The notes: a model not told the origin generated them from the sequence alone. DNA of 42,584 nucleotides from an uncultured Clostridia bacterium (GCA_944391625.1 CALXUG010000024.1:1-42584); one strand, 5' to 3'. Shown: positions 8,104 to 15,303, counted from the stretch's first letter. Numbers and translations are program-made.

Positions 8104-8158
8104 AGCAGAGCAGTTTTGTAACTGTCCCAATGACAGTACAGAACTGCTCTGCTCCTTT
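8104..8158. terminator. Long hairpin terminator after marR
   Basis: AGCAGAGCAGTT...ACTGTC pairs with GACAGT...AACTGCTCTGCT around a CCAAT loop, followed by CCTTTT on the plus strand. On the minus strand it runs into TTTTTT, so it can serve both directions. Confidence 0.75.
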
Positions 8159-8234
8159 TAGGTGCAATAAATTCAAAAACACTATTGGGTATCACAGGAT
8201 ATGTTAACTTTACAGGACAATTACATTCATTTAA

Positions 8235-8384
8235 GATACACCTGTTGCATTTTACCGATTCCTCAGTGGCTCTGGACAATTGTTTAACAGTCTGTCTCAG
8301 TTTGGACTACGTCCACTTCGACTAGACCGTTTACACAATTGTCCATCCCAATTCGGAATATATGGCAAAAGCAACAGGTGTATC
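8235..8384. repeat. Foldback repeat element between marR and the carbonic anhydrase gene
   Basis: The ends GATACACCTGTTGC (8235-8248) and GCAACAGGTGTATC (8371-8384) are perfect 14-bp inverted repeats. An inner pair, TGGACAATTGT (8273-8283) and ACAATTGTCCA (8335-8345), also matches. The centre holds TTTGGACTACGTCCA, which recurs in the repeat region near 13.18 kb. No target duplication is evident. No coding capacity is seen, and the rest of the gene-free stretch 8159-8398 shows nothing else. Confidence 0.6.
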
Positions 8385-8398
8385 AATTTCCCAAATGT

Positions 8399-8965
8399 TT
8401 ATTTCTCCAATACAACTTCATCTACCGGCTTGATTTCTCCGGTGGTCGGGTCCATTAAAAATCCTTCTACCTTAATATCCTTCGGCATCAGCGGATGTTT
8501 ACGCACTTCATCCACACTCTTTTGCACTGCTTCCTGCACACAGGAAAAGCCGGTCAACCATTTCTTTACACTGAAACCGCAGTAATCCAAAAAGTCAATA
8601 TCTTTTTGTTCAATGCCGCGCTGCCGCATGTGTTCCAGCATCAAATCCCCGTCCATATGCTGCACACCGCAGTCATAATGTCCGATAATCATAATTTCGG
8701 TAACACCCAGCTCATACACCGCAATCAGCAAACTGCGCATGACACTGCCAAAAGGCGCTGTGACAACACCGCCGGCATTTTTAATCAATTTTACATCACC
8801 ATTTTTAATGCCCAATGCTGCCGGCAGCAGCTCGGTCAATCGGGTATCCATGCAAGCCACAACAGCCACATTACGATCGGGATATTTACTGGTTTGATAT
8901 TTTTCATACTGTTTTTCTGCCACAAATGTCTTATTATACTCTAAAAACTGATTCATCATACCCAT
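8399..8965 (-). CDS. Beta-class carbonic anhydrase
   Basis: Interconverts CO2 and bicarbonate in the cytoplasm. The beta-class zinc ligands are visible as Cys38, His96 and Cys99 (CMDTR and HYDC motifs), with the catalytic Asp40-Arg42 dyad in CMDTR. Hydrophobic and substrate positions appear in KNAGGVVTAPFGSVMRSLL. I start it at ATG 8965 (188 aa) because GAGGAGGG lies 9 bp upstream; the upstream TTG would overlap the Shine-Dalgarno. It is monocistronic. Length and motifs match the small beta-CA group of Bacillota rather than the longer plant type. Confidence 0.92.
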   Translation of the reverse strand: MGMMNQFLEYNKTFVAEKQYEKYQTSKYPDRNVAVVACMDTRLTELLPAALGIKNGDVKLIKNAGGVVTAPFGSVMRSLLIAVYELGVTEIMIIGHYDCGVQHMDGDLMLEHMRQRGIEQKDIDFLDYCGFSVKKWLTGFSCVQEAVQKSVDEVRKHPLMPKDIKVEGFLMDPTTGEIKPVDEVVLEK

Positions 8966-9150
8966 GGGCGGCGCCCTCCTCAAATGATTGAAATTACCAG
9001 CTGCCGTTCCATTTTACTATATTAAAACATAGGATTGATTCATAGAACCGGACAGCTGTTAAACGGACAACATAAGACTAAAAGCCAACAAACTACTAAA
9101 AAATAATACCTGCAAACGCCTTCTAACTTCTAAACAAAGAAACACCTGTT

Positions 9151-10083
9151 TTACCGTACTTGCACAACCATCGTTTCCGCAGGTTCAGCCCGCTCAATTG
9201 TTTCTGCATACAAAACAGGGCCTTCCCCTTCATATTCAAACCAATACTCCGCCTGCAGCTGCGCTGTTACCTTAACCCACTGCTGATCCCGCAACTCCTG
9301 TTCCCCATCCCATCGGCAGGGAAAGCCCAAAAAGGCTACATCTTCTTCGCAGCAAACCATGGCAATGCGTCCGGGGATAAACCAGCCAGCAGGAAAATCA
9401 TCCTGATGCATCACCATGGCCAAAAATTCTATCTGCTTGCCCTGATACCGTTCCATATGCTCCATGGCATCCAAATACCAGGTAGCGTAGGTATCATCGT
9501 TCAGTGCAATCTTATCACTGTTGATATCATATGGTAAATCTTCCTCTCCCAAATCCTCAATCTCACCATAAGAATCCTCAAATACAATATCGCCAAATTG
9601 GTTGACTGCCCGGATGCTGCGCCGATAGCTCGGCAGCTCCTCAATGCCGTCGCAGCGATTGAATACGATCACATCGGCATTGCGCACCATCTCCGCCATA
9701 CGGGATTTCATGTTGGCATAATATACTGGGAAGGTGGCGGCATCAATCAGCGTAATCTGCTCCTCCATATGCCAGGTGCGGGGCAGCAAAATATCCTTGG
9801 GATTCCACATGCCGTTATACTCAATAATAATCCGTTCGGGCTGATATTTCTTTTCTAACGCAGTCAGATTTCGTATGGTAAAATCCGTTTCCTGCTCTAA
9901 TAGTTCCAACACTGCATTGCCATTTTTCAAAGCTTCCTGCTCATATTCTATCTCGCCTTGTTCGCAGGCAATGATCAACGTCAGTTCATCAATTTTGAAA
10001 TAATCTTCTTCAATGGTATAATTGATAAATTCTGTTTTTCCACTTTCCAAAAACCCATTGATAAAATACACTGGTATGGTCAT
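9151..10083 (-). CDS. CobW-like GTPase lacking the CxCC motif
   Basis: A 310-residue G3E-family P-loop protein. The N-terminus gives IPVYFINGFLESGKTEF (Walker A GFLESGKT), followed by RIIIEYNGMW as the Walker B region and VIVFNRCDGIEELP in place of the usual NKxD. The CxCC metal-transfer motif of canonical CobW/ZNG proteins is absent; the equivalent place reads ACEQGEIEYEQEAL. It follows the His/Cys-rich CobW gene after 12 bp, so the two probably act together, perhaps as partners in metal delivery. I start it at ATG 10083, with GAGGTG upstream. Its client is unknown. Confidence 0.75.
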   Translation of the reverse strand: MTIPVYFINGFLESGKTEFINYTIEEDYFKIDELTLIIACEQGEIEYEQEALKNGNAVLELLEQETDFTIRNLTALEKKYQPERIIIEYNGMWNPKDILLPRTWHMEEQITLIDAATFPVYYANMKSRMAEMVRNADVIVFNRCDGIEELPSYRRSIRAVNQFGDIVFEDSYGEIEDLGEEDLPYDINSDKIALNDDTYATWYLDAMEHMERYQGKQIEFLAMVMHQDDFPAGWFIPGRIAMVCCEEDVAFLGFPCRWDGEQELRDQQWVKVTAQLQAEYWFEYEGEGPVLYAETIERAEPAETMVVQVR

Positions 10084-10095
10084 CCTACTCACCTC

Positions 10096-11277
10096 TTACA
10101 CCTGAAACAACTGCTGCAAAGCATCCTGCCGCAAACCAGAACCAATTACACAAATCTTACCCGTTACCGACGGTTTCCCTAGCCGCAATTCACATTCACC
10201 CGGCACATAATCAAAATAAATCCAGCTGCCGTCTTTTGCCGGCACCATACCTTTGGCCCGCAGCACCACACCATAGTCCTGCCGCTGTTCTAACGCATCC
10301 AGCATAGCCTGTAGTTGTTCTGCTTCATACTGTGCAGGTGTTTCCATGCCCCAGCTCACAAACACTTCATCGGCATGATGATCATGGCCGCAGCTGCATG
10401 CTTCACCATGTTCGTGATGATGATGTTCATGGCTGCAATTGCAATGTTCATCGTGGTCATGGTGGTGATGCTCATGGCCACAGTTACAGTGTTCATCGTG
10501 GTCATGGTGGTGATGCTCATGACCGCAGTCGCAGTGTTCATCGTGGTCATGATGGTGATGCTCATGGCCGCAGTTGCAGTGTTCATCGTGATCATGGTGA
10601 TGATGCTCATAACCGCAATCGCAGTGTTCATCGTGGTCATGGTGATGGGTATGATGAACTTCTGCCAGTAACTGCGCCGCCAAATCCACCTGCTTTTCCA
10701 TCTCCTGCAATAATTCTTTGCCATCCAGCTGTTCCCATGGTGTGGTCACAATCAGCGCATGGTCATTATGCTGGCGCAGCAATTCCACCGCCTGCTGCAC
10801 TTTTTCTGCGCCGGCAGTGCCGGTACGGCTCAGCAGAATGGTATCTGCCGCTTCCACCTGATTGAGGAAGAACTCTCCAAAATTTTTCAGATACATTTTG
10901 CATTTGTTTACATCCACCACTGTAATCTTACCGGAAATTTCAATTTCCTCACCGGCGTTTTCCACAGCCTGCACCACATCAGACAACTTGCCCACACCGG
11001 ATGGTTCAATGATAATCCGCTCCGGCGCATAGGTGGTCAGCACTTCCTGCAAAGCAGTTTTAAAATCACCCACCAGAGAGCAGCAGATGCAGCCCGAATT
11101 CATTTCCCGAATTTCAATGCCCGCTTCCTGCAAAAAGCCTCCGTCAATGCCAATCTCGCCAAACTCATTTTCAATCAGCACCACTTTACTGTCCTGCAAT
11201 GCCTCCTGCAACAACTTTTTAATCAGCGTCGTCTTACCAGCGCCTAAAAACCCAGAAATAATATCAATCTTTACCAT
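10096..11277 (-). CDS. CobW/ZNG-type metallochaperone GTPase with a His/Cys repeat domain
   Basis: A 393-residue GTPase of the G3E family that binds and hands over metal ions. It has Walker A ISGFLGAGKTTLIKKL, the metal-transfer motif GCICCSL (about 62-68), Walker B RIIIEPSGVGK and a C-terminal CobW_C domain after residue 305. Between them (about 208-301) lies a tandem repeat of 15 residues with consensus HHHHDHDEHCxCGHE, in about six copies. It supplies some twelve Cys and more than forty His. Such His-rich inserts store or capture Zn, Ni or Co; the added CxC in each copy is unusual. The next gene encodes a partner GTPase. Confidence 0.9.
   Translation of the reverse strand: MVKIDIISGFLGAGKTTLIKKLLQEALQDSKVVLIENEFGEIGIDGGFLQEAGIEIREMNSGCICCSLVGDFKTALQEVLTTYAPERIIIEPSGVGKLSDVVQAVENAGEEIEISGKITVVDVNKCKMYLKNFGEFFLNQVEAADTILLSRTGTAGAEKVQQAVELLRQHNDHALIVTTPWEQLDGKELLQEMEKQVDLAAQLLAEVHHTHHHDHDEHCDCGYEHHHHDHDEHCNCGHEHHHHDHDEHCDCGHEHHHHDHDEHCNCGHEHHHHDHDEHCNCSHEHHHHEHGEACSCGHDHHADEVFVSWGMETPAQYEAEQLQAMLDALEQRQDYGVVLRAKGMVPAKDGSWIYFDYVPGECELRLGKPSVTGKICVIGSGLRQDALQQLFQV
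10375..10656. repeat. 45-bp coding minisatellite in the CobW gene
   Basis: About six copies of a 45-bp unit encode the 15-residue metal-binding repeat. The copies differ mainly in third positions and in the D/N of CDC/CNC. The periodicity also keeps other frames open, which produces long spurious frames on both strands. Confidence 0.92.
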
Positions 11278-11376
11278 GGTAGTTCATCCTTCCCTTTTCT
11301 ATACAACAGACTTATGTACATCATCTTTTTCATGGGTATTATTTCAACAAAAAATCCCGTTCTCCCTTTTTTCAAG

Positions 11377-11424
11377 GAAAAAAAGAACTGCCAAACAGAA
11401 AAAATTCCTGGCAGTTCCTTCCTT
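11377..11424 (-). terminator. Terminator after the TIGR04076-like gene
   Basis: GAACTGCCA and TGGCAGTTC pair on the minus strand and are followed by seven T. It separates the small gene from the two cobW genes. Confidence 0.82.
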
Positions 11425-11428
11425 AACG

Positions 11429-11677
11429 CTATTCCTGCACTTCCTGCAGCACAAATTCCACACTTTCCGCACAATCGGTGCATTGCAGCGTTTCCTCCCA
11501 GACAAACCCCTTGCGTCCGGCAAATACAAAAGGATACAGCGCATTCAGCGCCGTCATACACAATGCGCCACTCTTCTCCTTATTGATCACCGATTCGTCA
11601 AAATAAATCTCATCCCCCGGCTGATACAAATGACACTTTGAACTCTTAACCACCAATTTTACCCGTTTTGCATCCAT
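11429..11677 (-). CDS. TIGR04076-like small cysteine protein
   Basis: An 82-residue protein resembling the TIGR04076 family: VKLVVKSSKCHLYQPGDEIY at the N-terminus and SGALCMTALNALYPFVFAGR in the middle are its signature stretches. A C-terminal CTDC pair may bind a metal. Family function is not established, though members often sit beside redox or metal genes. I start it at ATG 11677; AAGGAAAGGA lies about 9 bp upstream, and the TTG at 11686 is too close to it. It is upstream of the cobW pair but separated from it by a terminator. Confidence 0.75.
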   Translation of the reverse strand: MDAKRVKLVVKSSKCHLYQPGDEIYFDESVINKEKSGALCMTALNALYPFVFAGRKGFVWEETLQCTDCAESVEFVLQEVQE

Positions 11678-11715
11678 TAAAATCAATCCTTTCCTTATAG
11701 AATCCCTCTAAAATA

Positions 11716-11746
11716 ACGGCAGCTATTATTTTTTGCTGCCACTTAT
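11716..11746 (-). terminator. Weak terminator after the TauE-like gene
   Basis: GGCAGC and GCTGCC pair on the minus strand with an A-rich loop and are followed by GTTATTTT. The stem is short, so the call is tentative. Confidence 0.5.
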
Positions 11747-12468
11747 CCCAACAACATATACCACCCATCAAAGAACATTACCGCATACACGATCTTCTTC
11801 AGCATGTCACCATCAATCCGCCGAAAGATCCGTCGGCCAATCCACAAACCCAGCAGCGTTGTACCGATGCCCATAAAAGCAAGCTGTAAAATTTCAACCG
11901 TCACCATACCGCTGGCAAATCTTCCGCCAAAATCATACATATTGTTGAACAGAAAGAACATCTGCGTAGTCCCTAAGTATTCCTCTTTGCTATCGGTGGT
12001 AGCCAGATAATACAGCACCAGCGGCGGCCCGCCTACACCAAACAAACCGCCCAAAATCCCGCCTGCGCCGGACAGCAGCAGCGTATTGCCCAATGTGGGC
12101 CGAATGCGAATCTTCTGCTGCCAAAAATATAAATACAGTGATAACAGAATAAATACGATACCCAACAATTTATGCCAGTAGGGAAAGGCCATGGTATCCT
12201 TCAGCAATTGAATGGCAGCAATGGTCACCACAAAATTGATGATCAAAGGAACCGGAATCTGTTTCCATAAAATATGCTTGCGAAAAACAAAGGCATTCAC
12301 AGCCAGCATAACAATACACAGCGATGAGGACAGCGCCAGCAATTGGGTATATGGAATAAAATACTGCATAATGGCTAAAAAAACAATTGCAAAAGCAAAA
12401 CCACTGATGCCCTGCACAATCCCTGCAATCAGTGTGGACGCCAGCAACACTGGCAGCAGTTCCAGCAT
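11743..12468 (-). CDS. TauE/SafE-family sulfite exporter-like permease
   Basis: A 241-residue integral membrane protein with about eight hydrophobic segments. The two internal homologous glycine motifs of the TauE/SafE (DUF81) family are visible: GIVQGISGFAFAIVFLA (about 16-32) and GAGGILGGLFGVGGPPLVLY (about 134-153). Members export sulfite, sulfoacetate or other small organic anions; the substrate here is unknown. The ATG at 12468 has a GGGGGTG just upstream. It has its own promoter, with an inverted repeat over the -35 box. Confidence 0.85.
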   Translation of the reverse strand: MLELLPVLLASTLIAGIVQGISGFAFAIVFLAIMQYFIPYTQLLALSSSLCIVMLAVNAFVFRKHILWKQIPVPLIINFVVTIAAIQLLKDTMAFPYWHKLLGIVFILLSLYLYFWQQKIRIRPTLGNTLLLSGAGGILGGLFGVGGPPLVLYYLATTDSKEEYLGTTQMFFLFNNMYDFGGRFASGMVTVEILQLAFMGIGTTLLGLWIGRRIFRRIDGDMLKKIVYAVMFFDGWYMLLG

Positions 12469-12497
12469 ATCAACACCCCCCTGAGTCCTTCACTGTC

Positions 12498-12526
12498 AGT
12501 TTACGCCTTGACACCAATACTGTCAA
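12498..12526 (-). promoter_or_regulatory. Promoter of the TauE-like gene with overlapping palindrome
   Basis: On the minus strand TTGACA (12526-12521) and TAAACT (12503-12498) are 17 bp apart. The -35 is half of a palindrome, TTGACA-N7-TGTCAA (12508-12526), a plausible repressor site. The rest of the gene-free stretch 12530-12725 is A+T-rich with no other recognisable element. Confidence 0.7.
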
Positions 12527-12727
12527 CTATTGTCTATTTTTTAACAAAATGAAAATGAACATCACTATGTCACAAACATCACACCGTCACGGTCGTACAA
12601 TCATTTCCTGATTAACGATAAAAAAACTTCCATGCATTCTTATTCGTAATAATCTGTTTTCTAACAACAGAGCAATGGCAGCAGCCGATTTTTTTGAAGA
12701 GATTGCCATTTATTTTTCATTTATCAC

Positions 12728-12756
12728 TTGCATTTTTTTATCCGGTAAGCTATAAT
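12728..12756 (+). promoter_or_regulatory. Promoter of tRNA-Lys
   Basis: TTGCAT and TATAAT are separated by exactly 17 bp. The -10 ends 24 bp before the mature tRNA. Confidence 0.85.
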
Positions 12757-12779
12757 TAATAACTGTGATTAAGACATAT

Positions 12780-12855
12780 GGACGATTAGCTCAGTTGGTA
12801 GAGCATCCGACTCTTAATCGGCAGGTCCAGGGTTCGAATCCCTGATCGTCCACCA
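12780..12855 (+). tRNA. tRNA-Lys (CTT)
   Basis: Acceptor arms GGACGAT/ATCGTCC pair perfectly and the CCA is encoded (12853-12855), unlike the three tRNAs at the left end. The anticodon loop CTCTTAA between TCCGA and TCGGC gives CTT, with one mismatch at 27-43. The T-arm reads GGGTTCGAATCCC. Confidence 0.96.
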
Positions 12856-12920
12856 TACATGCCAGTTAAAATCTTCATGAACATCCCGCATGTTTCTTTG
12901 ATTTGACTGACAAACAGTAT

Positions 12921-12950
12921 AGCCGCCTGAAAGGTGGCTATTTTTGTTTC
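12921..12950 (+). terminator. Terminator after tRNA-Lys
   Basis: AGCCGCCT and AGGTGGCT pair around a GAA loop, followed by ATTTTTGTTT. Confidence 0.8.
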
Positions 12951-13058
12951 CTCAAAAAAATGCCCCCACAAACCATATAGACTACCATGCTGTTGATAGG
13001 CTTTGTCCAAGTTTTACAACATCGCACTTCTTTGTCCATTCTATTTGGTTAATTTTTG

Positions 13059-13074
13059 TGTTTCACGTGAAACA
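13059..13074. promoter_or_regulatory. parS centromere site (ParB/Spo0J binding)
   Basis: The perfect 16-bp palindrome TGTTTCACGTGAAACA is identical to the bacterial parS consensus TGTTNCACGTGAAACA. ParB spreads from such sites to organise and segregate the origin region. It lies in a non-coding stretch. No other copy was noticed in the window. A chance perfect match is very unlikely. Confidence 0.9.
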
Positions 13075-13128
13075 TTTTTGTTTTGCGATGCTCCGTCGTC
13101 GGGAGACTGTTTGTTGCCTGCCCTCGTA

Positions 13129-13210
13129 CCCGACCAGAAAAGCGTCGGGCACCGGACATCTGCTTGTATGTCTGCCTCACTTTGGACTACGTCCAGTTCG
13201 GCTAGACAGA
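13129..13210 (+). repeat. Hairpin repeat, plus-strand copy
   Basis: It contains two stem-loops: CCCGAC/GTCGGG with loop CAGAAAAGC, and GGAC-TAC-GTCC followed by AGTTCGGCTAGAC. An inverted relative lies at 13346-13414 and a partial relative of the second hairpin at about 8296-8327. Rough identity to the inverted copy is about 70-75% over 70 bp. No protein is supported. Confidence 0.65.
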
Positions 13211-13281
13211 CTGCGCATCTGTCCGTTTCAAGCTCGACAACGGCAACAAAACATCTCCCTGATTTGCGCGCATAAGGCTGG

Positions 13282-13436
13282 CCTATCCTTTGCCAAAATT
13301 CTGAATTGCGGCGGTCAGCAACGCAGTTTGTTTTCATTGAGCTGGACGCAGTCCATAGCGAAAGAAACAAACAAGTTGGTGTCCTCTGCCCCACGCCTTT
13401 CTGGTGGGGTAAACTGAAGGATAGGCAAAGATAGGC
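13282..13436 (-). repeat. Hairpin repeat, minus-strand copy, within an inverted-repeat frame
   Basis: The minus strand at 13414-13346 matches the plus-strand copy. Its first stem is CCCCAC/GTGGGG instead of CCCGAC/GTCGGG, a compensatory change. The unit is framed by GCCTATCCTTTGCC (13282-13295) and its near complement GGCAAAGATAGGC (13424-13436). The reading frames here mirror one another on both strands and look like by-products. Nothing else is recognisable between 13075 and 13580. Confidence 0.6.
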
Positions 13437-13579
13437 AGCCGACCGCTCAATTTTTCATAAGACGGCGGATTCTGAAAGGGATTTTCACGCAAAAGATCTA
13501 TCAGCCTCTTCGCCCTACTATCCAATTTTGCTGCTTTCAATAAAGGAATCTGTTTGACTGCTGTCTTCGTATAAACAAT

Positions 13580-13750
13580 CTCATAAATATAAAAGTTATT
13601 TCCTCTCCCAGAAGCGATCTGGTATAAAACGAGCAGTTCTGCCTATAAGGTGAAGCCGTTTGAAATCTAGTTTAACCATTGCGCATAGATTTTGAAAACA
13701 GATTATGGTAAGATAAAGATAGCAGCCAATTAAAATTTGAGGAGGTACAT
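13580..13750 (+). pseudogene. Vestigial Uma2 cassette with internal deletion
   Basis: CCTCTCCCAGAAG and GATCTGGTAT (13602-13625) match the interior of the Uma2 gene at 14541-14568 with one base missing. The sequence then jumps to the 3' flank: GTTCTGCCTATAAG matches the terminator region at 14900. The last part (13691-13745, GGTAAGATAAAGAT, GCAGCCAATT) matches the leader of the barstar-like gene at 14946-14997. It is thus a third, decayed copy of the cassette, supplying the leader of the DUF3795 gene. Confidence 0.7.
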
Positions 13751-13754
13751 AACC

Positions 13755-14087
13755 ATGAAACAAATGATTGCATATTGCGGACTGGATTGTGAAACATGTG
13801 ACGCATATCTGGCAACAATTCATGACGACCAGGACTTACGAAAGAAAACTGCCAAACTATGGGCTGAATTAAATAATGCACCTATTCTTCCAGAACATAT
13901 TAACTGCCAAGGCTGCCGCGTTGATGGAATGAAAACCGTATTTTGTGATAGTATTTGCGGCATTCGCCAGTGTGCCTTGAAAAAGGGTGTTGCTACTTGC
14001 GGCGAATGTTCGGATTTAGAAAGATGTCCCACTGTTGGAGCAATCTTGGAGAATAATCCATCTGCTTTGAAGAATTTAAAAGGATAA
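13755..14087 (+). CDS. DUF3795-like cysteine-rich protein
   Basis: A 110-residue protein starting at ATG 13755 with GAGGAGG 9 bp upstream. Eleven cysteines occur in the spacing of DUF3795-type proteins: YCGLDCETCDAY at the N-terminus, CQGCRVDG in the middle, then CDSICGIRQCALKKG and CGECSDLERC. The layout suggests a zinc or iron-sulfur binding fold; no enzymatic role is established. It is the first passenger gene behind a Uma2-cassette leader and has no partner gene in operon with it. A+T content is higher than in the housekeeping genes. Confidence 0.75.
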   Translation: MKQMIAYCGLDCETCDAYLATIHDDQDLRKKTAKLWAELNNAPILPEHINCQGCRVDGMKTVFCDSICGIRQCALKKGVATCGECSDLERCPTVGAILENNPSALKNLKG

Positions 14088-14349
14088 ATTCCATTTTATG
14101 GAACTGAAAGAATTAGAAAAAAAGATACATTATCCTACTTGGCCCAAAGGTTGTTTATTGTTCACACAATAAAGCAGAGCATAAACCATACCTTCCACGT
14201 TATTGACACAGAATTCATTATCTATTATTCTATAACTACAGATGTTATGCAAATAACATGCCATTCTCATCACCAGCGGTCATAAACATTCTACAAAGAT
14301 GAGAAAATAGCCGATTGAATGATCGGCAGCGAAAAGGAGTGTGATCGAT

Positions 14350-14880
14350 ATGAACGTGGCAAAACCTTTAGAAATAAAAACGCTTACAGAATTTGAGGCC
14401 ATGCCAAAAGAAGAAGGCTGGAACTATGAACTGATCGACGGCTTGGTAATGATGTCGCCAAGACCATCAGCGACACATCAGCTGGTTAGTCTTAAACTGG
14501 CTTCTGCATTATATCAGCTCTTAAAAGGTAAAAACTGTACTCCTCTCCCAGAAGTGGATCTGGTATTAAACGGCGAAAACTTGATTCCTGATTTGATGGT
14601 TATCTGCAATGAAGATATTACCGATATGAAACGGTATGAAAAACCGCCTCTCATTGCCATTGAAATTGTAAGTCCTACCAGCGCCAGCCGAGATCATATC
14701 ATAAAACGACGCAAATATGAGCAGCTGGGTATTCAGGAATATTGGATCGTATCGCCGGAAGAAAAATGTATTACTATTTTTGATTTTGTCAACCAAAATG
14801 AGGAAATGTACTGCGAAGGTACTGTCACATCGTTTGTACTGCCGGAAGTGGTAATCAATTTAGAAGATATTTTTGTATAG
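14350..14880 (+). CDS. Uma2-family PD-(D/E)XK nuclease-like protein, copy 1
   Basis: A 176-residue Uma2 (DUF820) protein. The restriction-endonuclease-like core shows NLIPDLMVICNEDI with the conserved Asp, IEIVSPTSASRDHIIKRRKY with the acidic ExxSP and the Lys, and GIQEYWIVSPEEK. Such proteins are expanded in cyanobacteria and scattered in Bacillota; a nuclease role is inferred from fold, and biological function is unclear. I start it at ATG 14350, with AAAAGGAG 10 bp upstream. A near-duplicate lies 1190 bp downstream. Residues about 40-75 are the variable part between copies. Confidence 0.88.
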   Translation: MNVAKPLEIKTLTEFEAMPKEEGWNYELIDGLVMMSPRPSATHQLVSLKLASALYQLLKGKNCTPLPEVDLVLNGENLIPDLMVICNEDITDMKRYEKPPLIAIEIVSPTSASRDHIIKRRKYEQLGIQEYWIVSPEEKCITIFDFVNQNEEMYCEGTVTSFVLPEVVINLEDIFV

Positions 14881-14893
14881 ATATGGTACAAAA

Positions 14894-14930
14894 CCAGCGG
14901 CTCTGCCTACAAGCGGGGTCGCTTTTGTAT
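14894..14930 (+). terminator. Cassette terminator, copy 1
   Basis: AGCGGCTCT pairs with GGGTCGCT (with G-T pairs) and runs into TTTTG. The same structure follows copy 2 and, altered, the vestige. Confidence 0.65.
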
Positions 14931-15006
14931 CATTTATAAATTCCGAAATAGAACATAGTAAGATAAAGATAACAGCCAATTTGAATTTGTGAGGGGAGTG
15001 TCGATT

Positions 15007-15303
15007 ATTAAAATATTTGAAATAGATGGAAATAACTTTAGTGATAAAGAAGGCTTTTATTGTGAGATTGATAGAATTCTTACAATAAACCTAACATGGA
15101 AAACAGGACACAATCTTGATGCATATAATGACTTACTTCGTGGTGGATTTGGAGCACATGAATATGGGGAACCTATTGTACTTAGATGGTTGAATTTTAA
15201 TAAAAGTAAGCAGGAGTTGGGAATGGCATTTGTATTGGATGTTTTAGAAATTACACTGGATTGTAATAATTCAGGCCATGATTGTAAATTAGAATTATAC
15301 TAA
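15007..15303 (+). CDS. Barstar-like ribonuclease inhibitor
   Basis: A 98-residue protein resembling barstar: KIFEIDGNNFSDKEGFYCEI at the start, then the core NLDAYNDLLRGGFG and IVLRWLNFNKSKQELG. Barstar blocks an extracellular-type ribonuclease by inserting this acidic helix and loop. No barnase-like gene is near, so it is an orphan immunity-type protein. The start is odd: GAGGGGAG is followed after a few bases by ATT ATT AAA, with no ATG. The alternative GTG at 14998 overlaps the Shine-Dalgarno. A rare ATT start or a lost start is possible. Notably A+T-rich. It is passenger gene of Uma2 cassette copy 1. Confidence 0.72.
   Translation: MKIFEIDGNNFSDKEGFYCEIDRILTINLTWKTGHNLDAYNDLLRGGFGAHEYGEPIVLRWLNFNKSKQELGMAFVLDVLEITLDCNNSGHDCKLELY

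Larger units (their letters stand above)
14160..14930 (+). repeat. Uma2 cassette, copy 1
   Basis: A direct repeat of about 770 bp comprising a roughly 190-bp 5' leader, the Uma2 gene and a terminator. Leader and 3' two thirds of the gene are nearly identical to copy 2 at 15350-16120. A 110-bp block inside the gene (about 14467-14580) differs strongly. Confidence 0.88.

Noticed and set aside
10375-10656. Possible CRISPR array
   Set aside because: The period is a uniform 45 bp with no spacers of unique sequence, and it is a coding repeat in frame.
10315-10865. Long plus-strand frames rich in M/V or H/R opposite the CobW gene
   Set aside because: They are by-products of the 45-bp repeat, which stays open in several frames. 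They have no ribosome binding site or family resemblance, while the minus-strand frame encodes a complete CobW protein.
12786-13010. Minus-strand frame ending in a GIRTLDLPIKS-like peptide
   Set aside because: This is the antisense of tRNA-Lys, a well-known annotation artefact.
13041-13540. Open frames on both strands in the hairpin-repeat region
   Set aside because: Similar peptides (YPTRKA..G.GH..VC) arise from both orientations of the DNA repeat. Stems are conserved by compensatory change, and start signals are lacking.
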